A stretch of 64,000 nt of DNA, taken from Trochalopteron elliotii (Eukaryota > Chordata > Aves > Passeriformes > Leiothrichidae). Position numbers and translations under genes: made by a program. Below the pieces are notes generated by a model. That model did not search any database and was not told the DNA's origin. It saw only the letters and a list, made by a program, of their open reading frames with translations. Numbering within the stretch: the stretch's first letter is position 1; each line of letters begins with the position of its first letter. The DNA is taken from positions 4,922,817 through 4,986,816 of the forward strand of contig JANPWX010000215.1 of NCBI GenBank assembly GCA_024734555.1, written 5' to 3'. Shown here one piece after another: positions 40,205 through 49,600 of the stretch.

Positions 40205-40214
40205 GGGCGGGGGC
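40205..40214 (+). promoter_or_regulatory. GC box (SP/KLF)
   Basis: GGGCGGGGGC is a consensus SP1/KLF site about 205 bp upstream of the HDAC9 start codon. It supports a core promoter close to the exon, together with the TATA-like CATATAAT at 40,293-40,300. Confidence 0.45.
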
Positions 40215-40233
40215 TGCCGGCACTGGATTTGGG

Positions 40234-40253
40234 TTTTTTCCCTCTCCTCATAG
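40234..40253 (+). other. HDAC9: Candidate 3' splice site upstream of the HDAC9 ATG
   Basis: A run of pyrimidines (TTTTTTCCCTCTCCTCATAG) ends at 40,253 and forms a strong acceptor pattern. If used, the exon would be 40,254-40,515 (262 bases), joined to an upstream non-coding exon of a longer HDAC9 transcript. Local initiation in the CpG island is the alternative; both may occur. Confidence 0.4.
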
Positions 40254-40292
40254 ATACTTGTGCAAACGCTTAAACACTGCTAATTGCCGAAG

Positions 40293-40300
40293 CATATAAT
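40293..40300 (+). promoter_or_regulatory. Possible TATA-like element
   Basis: CATATAAT would place a transcription start near 40,322-40,330 and give a 5' UTR of about 85 bases. It is a weak match to TATAWAW, and a CpG-island promoter may not use one. It competes with the reading that the exon starts at the splice acceptor at 40,253. Confidence 0.25.
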
Positions 40301-40303
40301 CTT

Positions 40304-40342
40304 ACGACCCTCGCTGGAGGAGGTAGGACCGCAGAGGGTCGT
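40304..40342 (+). promoter_or_regulatory. GC-rich stem-loop in the presumed HDAC9 5' UTR
   Basis: ACGACCCTC (40,304-40,312) and GAGGGTCGT (40,334-40,342) are perfect 9-base complements around a 21-base loop. If this DNA is in the leader RNA it would form a stable hairpin about 70 bases before the main start codon, upstream of the uORF. Confidence 0.4.
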
Positions 40343-40369
40343 GCCCGACGCCTGTGTGCAAGTGCAGTG

Positions 40370-40390
40370 ATGAATCTCTTGTGTAGCTGA
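40370..40390 (+). CDS. Upstream ORF in HDAC9 leader (6 codons)
   Basis: ATG at 40,370 opens a six-codon frame (MNLLCS) that stops at TGA (40,388-40,390), 19 bases before the long-form HDAC9 ATG and out of frame with it. Its -3 base is G, an adequate start context. Such a short uORF close to the main start would favour leaky scanning or reinitiation, possibly at the second HDAC9 ATG at 40,494. It is real only if the leader RNA includes it; the peptide itself is probably not functional. Confidence 0.35.
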   Translation: MNLLCS

Positions 40391-40409
40391 AGTGCAGACC
40401 AGTTGGAAT

Positions 40410-40515
40410 ATGCTGCAGACAATTTACGAGAGTGAATCGTGTTTTTCCTCAGATGGGGTTTCTGGACGTGAACAGCTCTTGGCTCAGCAAAGAATGCACA
40501 GTATGATCAGCTCAG
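40410..40515 (+). CDS. HDAC9: HDAC9 first coding exon (partial gene; histone deacetylase 9 N-terminus)
   Basis: HDAC9 is a class IIa histone deacetylase: a nuclear and cytoplasmic co-repressor that binds MEF2 through its N-terminal region and is exported on phosphorylation. From the ATG at 40,410 the exon reads 35 codons, beginning MLQTIYESES and ending RMHSMISS, followed by one extra G. MHSMISS is the known start of canonical HDAC9, and the longer MLQTIYESES-type leader matches a known alternative HDAC9 N-terminus. The trailing G would combine with the next exon to give Val, as expected for the MHSMISSVDVK junction. The exon ends at a consensus donor (CAG|GTAAGA, GT at 40,516). Both start codons (40,410 and 40,494) have A at -3. 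The MEF2-binding, glutamine-rich and deacetylase regions lie in later exons outside the window. Identification is from remembered family sequence; no alignment was run. Confidence 0.9.
40494..40515 (+). CDS. HDAC9: HDAC9 alternative in-frame start (short canonical N-terminus)
   Basis: The second in-frame ATG, codon 29 of the longer frame, begins MHSMISS, the N-terminus used by most described HDAC9 proteins. It has A at -3 and C at +4, a moderate Kozak context similar to that of the upstream ATG. Leaky scanning or a transcript start between the two ATGs could yield the shorter protein. No sequence feature decides which start dominates. Confidence 0.75.
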
Positions 40516-41477
40516 GTAAGAGACAGCTCCGTGCCTTAGACTTGAGTGGCTGACCGGGAACATATAGCCTAGCATGACAAGAAAACACTCTTCTTTTTAA
40601 GAAGTTACTATTATATATGTTCCGGTAGTATTTTAGACAGCTGCTGCTGCTTTTGCGAGGAGTTTGTCTCCTTTGGTCTGCTGCTTTCCAGACGCTGCAA
40701 AATGCTCACAACTGAAGTCGAGTTTGGGTTTCCTTGTTTGTTTCGTTGCGTGGTTGCAAAATGGGGCTCATGGTACAGGCTCGTTCACAGGAAGAGGCTT
40801 CCTCAGACAGACCTTGTCAAGGAGGCTGCATTTAGAGTCCCTCATAAGCAATTCTAGTCATATGTCTGTTGTAAACAGGATTTGCTCTTTCTGTGAGTTT
40901 CCTTTTCTCTAGTTTGCATATGAAGGGGGTTTAATACCAATCCCTTTCTCTTTTCATTACAATCCTACTGCAAAATGTCTTTAAACTGCATGGTTTGTTT
41001 TGTTCCTTTAAAAATATTTGTGAACCTGGCAATGCCAGTTACATGTAATGACTCATTGAGATGTAAATTGGATGTGTTATTTCATGAAGGTGTTTCAAAG
41101 CTGCCCAGAAAGAACACTGCTTGTTTCCTCATGTATTTCCAGCTACTCCTGTGTTTTCTAGTTTCTTTCCTAGCTGTGTTTGAGACTTGCAACTGAGAAT
41201 AAATTAACTTGGAAGAATTGTTGCCATTCAGTTTAGATGGGCTAAAAATGTCAAAATTTCAGGTTGTCTACTCTTGCCTCTCTTAAAGTCTGTTAATTCC
41301 AGTTCAGTTTTCACTGGGATGAAACTCCCGTCTATTAAGGCACAGTGTTTTCCAGTTTTTATCTGTATAAACCTGGGTTTCTGACTTTGTTTTTCAGAAA
41401 GTGTTAGTTTTATAGAAGATCCATATGTGAAATGCGGGGTGAATTGTTTGCATGCATTTCAGTTTGTGCCCACTTTG

Positions 41478-41588
41478 CTCTTTTTCTTTTTCTTCTTTTT
41501 CTTTTTCTTTTTCTTTTTCTTTTTCTTTTTCTTTTTCTTTTTCTTTTTCTTTTTCTTTTTCTTTTTCTTTTTCTTTTTCTTTTTCTTC
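41478..41588 (+). repeat. (CTTTTT)n hexanucleotide polypyrimidine tract in HDAC9 intron
   Basis: Fifteen perfect CTTTTT units occupy 41,495-41,584, flanked by imperfect units from 41,478. The tract is pure pyrimidine on the plus strand and mirror-symmetric, the composition that favours triplex (H-DNA) formation. It starts about 960 bases after the first coding exon. Open frames across it (poly-Phe, Lys-Glu) are artefacts of the repeat. Confidence 0.97.
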
Positions 41589-43949
41589 CAAAACTTGACT
41601 GACCTCAATTTTTAAAGGTAATTATGTATGTAGGCCATACCTCTCTTCACATATCACCTGTTTTGGTACACCTGTTGAACCTCTGTCTGTTTTTTAAAAA
41701 ACTGTTTATTTTCCTGCTTTGTAGAAAAAGAAGTAATTGTGTTCCTTTCTTACATACAAGTTTAGATTGTTGATCACCAATTTAAGCTCCTTTGTCAGGG
41801 ACACAAATCAGGTTAAGGCACGTTATAAATATAAAGCGCGAAGCTCTAGCAAAGACTGTGGGTAAAAGCAAAAGTTTTCCTGGAAGTGTTACAGTTCTTC
41901 TACGGTGTCAACCTCTTGTTCAAGAATTGTTGCTTTCCTTTATTGTATTTCCTTAGTTTTCCTGAACAGCTCAACAGGTGTCCAGTGCTTTTAAATTGGT
42001 TAGAGATAAGGTTGATAGCGGCCTCTTCCTCCTATTTGACTTTTTGTCGTTGTTGTTGGGTTTTTTTAGTACTAAGTCAAGTTGAAATTAATGGTTCACA
42101 AGTGAAAATTTGGGGAATTTATCTCACTATGATACCCTCTAACTGCCAACTAATAGCAATTTTTTCGTTTGAAACTCAAGAAAAGGAGGTGATTTTTTTG
42201 TAAGTTTATGGCTCTGCTTGTCTTCATTGGAAATAAGAAGATCATGTAACTGTTGATTTTTATCTGATAGTACATAGGTAAGTCCATAAAACATACACAT
42301 TTTCCCCTGTAGTGCCAAATAAAGTAGAGGGGAAGTCAGGCTAAAAACAATGTCCACAAAAGCTTATTCAAGAACATTATCCAAGTAAAAGATGTTTAAG
42401 CATATATATATATTTAGTGGAACACAAAATATTCCCCTGTGTTTCAGTTGGCCTTTAAAATACACAACTAGACTACAAGTAGTTGGCACTGTACATAGTC
42501 TGCAGTTTCAGTTCATGTCACATGAAACCTCAAAGCCTGGTGCTGCTCTTGGTTACCTTCAGCTCCCTCAAGTTCAGCATCTTGCAGGATCAGTTCTGGT
42601 AACTTTTCATTGTTTCCATTTATGATGCATATAGGGAAGAAAGAAATAGCTAGGGTATGGCAGTATGCATCAACATTTGGAGAAGCCCGGAACAGTCATT
42701 TTAATTTTCTTTTTCACAATGCCCTTACTTTAAAGTTATCCTCGCTTAAATGTTTGTGACTTATACTCAGGTTAAAAAGGTGCGTGTAGTTAAGAGAATA
42801 ACAGATCCCTGGACGTTTGTGCTTTGCACCCTTGATGTTCTTGCTCCAAAGACTTTAATAATAACTTAAAACAGCCAACAACAGCCAGATTTTTTCGTTT
42901 GCTGGTATCCAGATACAATGCACATATATTATGCAAATGATTTTAAACTGGGCTGGAGAGATCCCCAAAGAGGACTGCTTCACTGGTCAATGGACTGGAT
43001 TTGCAAAGCAAAATGTTGAAGAAATTTCTGACAAGAGCAGACATAGGAAATGGATCTGTGATGAGAATCAGTTCTCCCTCAATTACTGCTTTGCCTGTCT
43101 GTCTCCATCCTTGCTTGTAAGTCATACTATGAATGAGATGATCTGGATAGGTACCAATCAAAAGTCTAATTATGAATGGAGCAATCTAGATCAGCGCTGA
43201 CTCAAGAAGCTGTGTAATTTGCAGACACCTACACCTTACTGCAGAGAGCAGTTTCAGCTATCTTGAGAAGACTGAACTAAATTCTCCCATATGGTGCTGT
43301 TGCTCTAAAATGCAGCAGCAAGTGCTGTGCATCTTTGTTTAAAAAAATGATGTTGATGTATTCTTATTTGATACCATAGTTATTTTCATTTCACATTTAC
43401 AAAATAAATCTGGGGTCTAAAGCCTCTTGTTTAGCTGGAATTATTATTTATCTATTCTGTCCCTTTTACTTTACACAAAAAGACTCAATTCCCATGTGTG
43501 TGCAATGCCACAGTGGATCCTAACATTTAGCTGGCCTCTGATCTTTCCACAGTACAGGTAACAAACTGTAAGTCCTTGAAAAAAAGCATTTGGTGCAGCA
43601 CAGTCCATAGGAAAAACACTCATTAAAATGTAGTTAATAAGTAACCAATGCAGAATTGCGTTTCTCAAACAGATGGTAGTTGTGTGAAGGAGAAGGAAGG
43701 ATCGATCCAGTCCTGGTATCTGTGGATGTGGGACTTTAGGAAGTAATGCCAACTTTTGGTGATTTAATACACAGTGCTGGTTTTTCAAAGGGTAAGGTTG
43801 TTAAGTCTTCTCCACTGGCCCTATCTTGGTGTACAGTCTTGCAGTACCCTGCCTGGATTCCACCTTGGTTTTTATTGGATAAGGCGTCATCTGCTTCCGG
43901 CTCACAGCTGTTGTGTTGAAAAATCAAGGGTTCAAGGATATCGTGAGCT

Positions 43950-44060
43950 TAAAGCTTGGCTTGTCAATGAGTTGACAGGTGACCTGAGCAAGTTACACAA
44001 TCCTGCTTATGTCAGCTAATCCTTCTATGAAACGCAGTGAATGATACCTGTCAGGATCTG
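43950..44060 (+). mobile_element. Probable MIR SINE fragment
   Basis: 'aggtgacctgagcaagttac' resembles the MIR core (gtgaccttgggcaagttac). At the expected distance come 'ctatgaaacgcagtgaatga' and 'tacct', matching the MIR stretch that reads gtaaaatgggg...aataatacct. Such old SINEs are scarce in bird genomes but known across amniotes. The call rests on visual consensus matching. Confidence 0.5.
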
Positions 44061-44454
44061 GAATCAATAGAGCAAAACGAGTCTAAAGGGAATATAATGG
44101 TTCAGAATGATTAATTTGATTGGCTTAATCTACCTACAGGCTTGTAAAATACCTTTGATTTCACAAGTGTCACAAGTGGATGTAGTGAATGTTTATTCTC
44201 TGCACCAGTCAGGAAATGTAACTGTGTCACTTGAATATAAATGACAGAATTCCTGCTGCATGCATCACACTGTACGTGGGTTAGCAGGTCCTCATGAGAG
44301 ATCTTCCCTCAGTAAACCCCAGTGTGCACAGTTTGTCTTGTGTGTTGTCTCTATCATGTGTCTGCATGACCTTGTGTATGCATGGTTTGCTTTACACATG
44401 GATTTGTATTGCCTTCAGGGAAAGTTCTGTGGTATTTGCTCTCCCATTTTTTTC

Positions 44455-44470
44455 TTTTTTTTTTTTTTTT
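44455..44470 (+). repeat. Poly-T run (16 T) in HDAC9 intron
   Basis: A homopolymer preceded by a shorter T run from 44,447. Confidence 0.95.
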
Positions 44471-47098
44471 CTCTGAACAAAACCTTTACCTGCTCACCTT
44501 TTCCTGTGGAGAATCTACAGAAAGCAAGTTCATTTAAAGTTTTGCTCTGATACTCATGAAAAACTTGACATATTTGCTCATCTCAATCAGGTAACATAAA
44601 CTTCTTACAGATATGAAATGTTTCATTTAGGGTATCTCAGGCAGTAACACTTCAGAGAGAGCAGAAAGAATGAGAATAGATGTGCTGAGCTTTGTGGTTC
44701 TCTTCAGAGTAATAGAAAAATTCAGTGTGCAAATTCAGTATAGGGAAGTTCTGGATAACAACCAGAGTGGCTTTTTCAATGTCTGTTGTAAAGGTGAGGT
44801 ACAATAATCTGGTGCTTCACAGTAGTAGCAGAAGTATTTGAATTAGTTGTTAGGGAAGTGTAAGGCCTTAGCCATATATAGTTAATACAATGAGAAGAAA
44901 CAGGCAACATAGACCTACAGGTCTTGTGTAGTTAAAATATCACTGATTTTGAGTAGAGGTTCTGCCCTGCAATGTATGCTGGGCAAAACTTTGATTATGA
45001 ATTCAGCTGAACAAAAACATGGTAGAATGGAATGAAGCTGCTTTTTCTGTTTTATGTTTTGAGATGACATTGAATACAGACCAATGCTGCCAGTTTCATG
45101 TGTCTAATGCTGTAACAACTAATGCTATAACATTGCCTTTTCCTTTTTTTTTTTTTTCCAGTTGCAGCTTCTGATGCTATGTGGTTACCTGATGATCTTG
45201 CTTTGTATTAGGAGGTATATTTATAGGTTGTGAGAAAAACCTGAAACTCAAAGTACAAGACTGACAAGAATAGCAAGTTAGAAAAGCTGGAAAGTAAATA
45301 AAAAAACTGTGCAAAACATTACTTCAAAACCTGTTTCAGTGCTTTTCAGAGACCATTAAACACTGCATTTAGTACAGAGGTTCTCTAGTACTGGTGCTAG
45401 GACACTAGCTCCCCTCTCTTCAGCGTGTTGAACTAAATCTCTTTATTGGAAAACAGCTTTTTACTTTGGTTGTTTATTACTTTAGCTGTTTGGCTTCATA
45501 ACATGTATTGGTTTGCATTGCACTCAAACACACAGTTCCAGCCAGTCTTCCCTTGTATAAAACTGTGTGCAGAATACATTTAGTCTGTTAAGGTTTGCAC
45601 TCGATTATGTGGAACGCTTGTAACTCTCCTACTGCCAGAGCTTTAATCAGACCCATGTTTCTGTGCCGACTGCCCAGCCCCTTTCTTCTGCACTGTCTTT
45701 GCAGAAAAACCAAAAGCTGGGAGAAAGCAGAATAGATAGATAGGCTGCAAAATATGCACATTCATTTCAGGTTCTGGTGTAGATGATGGGGGGGTTTCAG
45801 ACATTGTATTTTAACCTTTCCCAACTAGTGCTAGGGGTAGAGTTTCATGTGTTGGGTACATTACAAAATATCAGAGAAACTAATCGGCAGATATTATTGT
45901 TAAGTGCATGAAAATCTAAAATGCTCTGTTCTGTGGATCTCTTTAACAGGCTGACTCCTCTGGGTCAGTTATTCTTAGCCTAGTTATTTTCATCTTATGG
46001 CATTACAGGTCTAAGATTAGCCTGTTAGGCGTTATCATGCCATCTGAGTTACCTCCTAATATAACTGTACACCGGAATGATTATTTATAGACAGAGCATT
46101 CTGTCATTTTTGCTTTATTTCTGGTAGTTTAAATAAAGAAGAGCAACATTCAAGAAAAACCACAGATTCCTTCCTGCTGCCAAAACAACATGATAACTGC
46201 CTGCTGAGGGGCAGGGATATTGTTTAAAATGTGTGCTTGCAGCAGATACAAACATCTTACCTCTCCTAAAACAAGATACCCCAGGGTACCACTGCTTCTG
46301 TCTGTTCTGGAGGAGGGAGAGGGATGCCAGATTGATGCACCAAATGACAGAGCTGAGATGGGGTTGTGGCTGCTGATGAGAACAAGGATAACCAGGTGCT
46401 ATTTTTAGAGGTTGGCTCTGTCAAGCTCCATGTTCAGTGTGAACATGTCACATATGCACAAAGCTCCTCCAAAATGGACCCATCTAGTTTTGTTACATAA
46501 AAGTGATGTCTGCTGTACAAGTAGTCTTCTATGTGATTTTCACAAGACGTAACAGGAAGCTTCAGGAAATTGACAGATTTTTTGTAAAGTGTTCTTCATG
46601 ATTGCTACACAAACATTTCTGCGCAGTAGAAAAATTTTAAACCTAAAGCAGAGTTGTTGTTCAAGAGCACAGTGAGGCTCATTCTATCCTGAGGAAGTTC
46701 ACTGGGATCTTTGTGTTTGTATGTGTATAACTAGGAGGAAGCTTTTAGCTTTTAGTGGCAGTTTAGTAAAGAGCAGCAAAAATAGGAAAGTAGCACATCT
46801 TCAGCTGGGTGTCAGTACAGCCTCTGCCTGCAGTTGTTGCTCGGGAAGCAGGCAGCTGACAAAATAGGGAAATATTAGTGGATTATAATTGTCTAATGAA
46901 TTCCATCTCTTTTGACTTTCTGCTCTAAATAAAAGCATGCTTCTGTCTTTGTGCAGATTTTGTATGTAATCAGGGGCACCTGATTTGTTCTACTTTAAAA
47001 TGTTACTGGTGTAAAAAGGCTTGAAAAAATTGGTGAAAGCCTCTGCAGGGTTGAATGATACGGTGCTGGTTTAACTCCCATTATATAATAAGCGGCTC

Positions 47099-47121
47099 TT
47101 TTTTTTTTTTTTTTTTTTTTT
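47099..47121 (+). repeat. Poly-T run (23 T) in HDAC9 intron
   Basis: An uninterrupted T23; no adjacent retroelement is recognised. Confidence 0.95.
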
Positions 47122-49585
47122 CTTGTCAGCCTGGCAGTTGTGTGCATGACTGTAAAGGTACTTTGGCATTTAGTATAGTCTGAGCATAGCCAACACATCT
47201 GTTTTATTTGTTTGGTGTCTCATGGTTGTAAACTCATTCCAGCTTGTGGACTATATAAACATGACGAGCTCCAAGAATTCAAACCTTTTGCATATGAATG
47301 TGCTTGAAATGCAGGTTGCTTTATGCTAATGCTAACATGTTCTTTCTGGTAATAAGACTGAATATCATCAAAGGGAGACAAGAGAAGTAACGACATGAAT
47401 TCTTTGAAAATGCCAAATATATAAATCATGTTTTTACAATCAAAGACTATTGTTCCTCTTTCATGATCCCTGTGGTTGAAGGTATGCATGCCACAGGGAG
47501 GAACCACAGTTATTCAATTTCAGTGAAGTCTGGAATGGAATAATGAGCAGGCTTAATGTTAATTTAATAATTTCCCCCAATTGTTCTGTTCTTAATCCAA
47601 GTTTCCTTTTTCTCTCTTGGTGCCCAAGGCCACCACCTTGTTGTGCAGTAACAATATGAGAGGGAGCAGGATGAAAAGACTGTTAGTGCTTAGTCTTACA
47701 TAGAGACTCTTTTTGGACTTCTGTACTTGTTCAGCAAAATGTTAATGTTGGCCTTTTTATTTACCTGTTCATAACTCCATTTTTTGCAAAGACAGTAAGT
47801 TCTTACTTCTCTACATCTACTCGCTTGATCTCTAGGTAAACATCTTGGTTGAAAATGTGTATTTTTCCTAAGCCTTGTGAAGGTTTTTTTTTTACAGACA
47901 CAAAAATGTAAAACTCCTAGACTCTTCAAATTTTTAGTATTCGAATTTGACGTTGAAGTTTTGAAGTGCTTAGAAGAATATGTGTATTGCAGTATCATAA
48001 AGATTCATAAAGTAAAATACCTAGATTTTTTTGAGATTTTATGCTGACATAAATAGTGATGGAATTAGTATGAGGCACGGAATGGTGTTAGAAATAGCAA
48101 AAGGAAAATCATCGGTATTTGTATTCATGCTGTCTTTATATTAGCATATATTTATTTCATGTAGGCACATAATGTTAAAGGACTATATAGAAATTTCTAG
48201 GATGCTTCAAAAGGCTCATCCTCAAAATCCTTGCACAGCAGCTGCTGAAATCTAGTGGGGCCTAAATTCAGGAGAGCATTTTACCTCTGTCTAGTAGCTG
48301 TCCAGCCTGTGTCATGCATTTGCTCAAAACTGTTCCAGGCTCCAAAGAGAGATCCGCTCGTTCCCATGCACACACATCAGAGAGCTTGCATCCTTTTATT
48401 CACTGTTCTTCCTACAGGATCTATATCAGAAGAAGAAGAAAGTTTTACTCTAATGTTTGTATTAAGTATTATCAGTAGTTATCACAGTAATAATTCCCTA
48501 GGATATAGTAAGTTTTACTTAGGTTTTTTTCAAGTAGTGTGGAAGAAGGACTGGCAGAAGAGAAAGGTTTGAAGAAGTTATGAGAGAATTTTATAAATGG
48601 AGTAGTAGGGCAGAAATGAGCTATACAAGCACTTCCTATGCTAAAATGCTGTTGTGAGGGAGGGTGGGAAAGGCTCTGAAGATGTAAGAGAACTATGTGG
48701 GAGGTGGAAACCAGGGGATTTTGAAGCACAGTTCTAACTGTCCATGAACACAGAAAAAATATGGTTGAAAACAGTTAAGAAAGAAATCAACTGAGATGAG
48801 AGAAGTTTCTGTCAAAGAAATCTCTAATGCCGTCATGAAGAATACATGGGAAAGTATGAATATTTTAGAATCAACAAGATTGATGTATGATCAATCCAGG
48901 GCTGTGTTACTCTTGTAATGACACATAAGCTAGTAGTCAGGGATTTCTCTTGCCACTGTAGAGATTCTTTTTCTCTTTTCTTGGTCTGAGAGTGGGGTTT
49001 GTGAGAGGGAGAGGTATAGGACACAGATTTTGTTTATGCACATACTGCAGATTCTGCTGCATCTCACCATCCTTGAACTCCTTCCCTCCAAATGTAGCTC
49101 AGCTTTCCCAGAGAACCTGCAGAGCAATCTCAGCAGAGCTTTGCCGTGAATTTCCGTTCCTGTGTCAGCTGCAGCATTCCTGTCTTGCCTTTTCTCCTGG
49201 ACCTAGTAGGCAATTTTCTGGGCTCTGTGCTGATTTTCTGGTTTGTTTGGTTTCTTCTTCTTGTGCCAGTGTATACAGGGTGATAATGTGGCATCTGGAG
49301 AGCTTATTAAGAAGGGAAATTACAAATGCCAAAATCGAAGGGGCATAGGCAGAGAAATAAAGAAGGAATGCTAATGTAGCTGAATTAAGTAATGGTGATG
49401 CTATGGATGATTAAGGATACTAATACTGACACAGCTATTTTGTTTAGAAAATTCATGGTTAGAAGTGGGAATATGTAGAAAAAAATTGCTCTTGGGCTAA
49501 AAATTTTAAACCTCGTCCAAGAAAGAATGCCTCTCTCTGGTTACTGATCATACATATCTACTTGTCATTGGTATGCGTTTACAGA

Positions 49586-49600
49586 GATATATATATATAT
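49586..49600. repeat. (AT)7 microsatellite
   Basis: A short perfect AT dinucleotide run in the HDAC9 intron. Confidence 0.9.

Larger units (their letters stand above)
39280..40370. promoter_or_regulatory. HDAC9: CpG island / HDAC9 promoter region
   Basis: This is the only clearly GC-rich, CpG-rich stretch in the window, contrasting sharply with the AT-rich DNA on both sides. It ends just upstream of the HDAC9 start codon. It contains GC boxes (GGGGCGG at 39,707; GGGCGGGGGC at 40,205), a CCAAT at 39,781 and a cluster of tissue-type factor motifs at 39,737-39,880. Its position and composition support a promoter for HDAC9 transcripts that begin at or near this exon. Boundaries were judged by eye. 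Long open frames inside it on both strands are what GC-rich DNA produces by chance. Confidence 0.75.

Noticed and set aside
40441..40455. TTTTTCCTCAG at 40,442-40,452 as an internal acceptor
   Set aside because: It lies inside the HDAC9 coding exon, and the ATG just after it opens an out-of-frame 17-codon frame. The upstream coding match to HDAC9 argues the exon is continuous.
41394..41615. Poly-Phe and Lys-Glu repeat open frames
   Set aside because: Direct translation of the (CTTTTT)n array.
45141..45214. Acceptor-like tract (TTTTTCCAG ending at 45,161) with a possible 53-bp exon
   Set aside because: Weak donor and no coding match; not the expected next HDAC9 exon.
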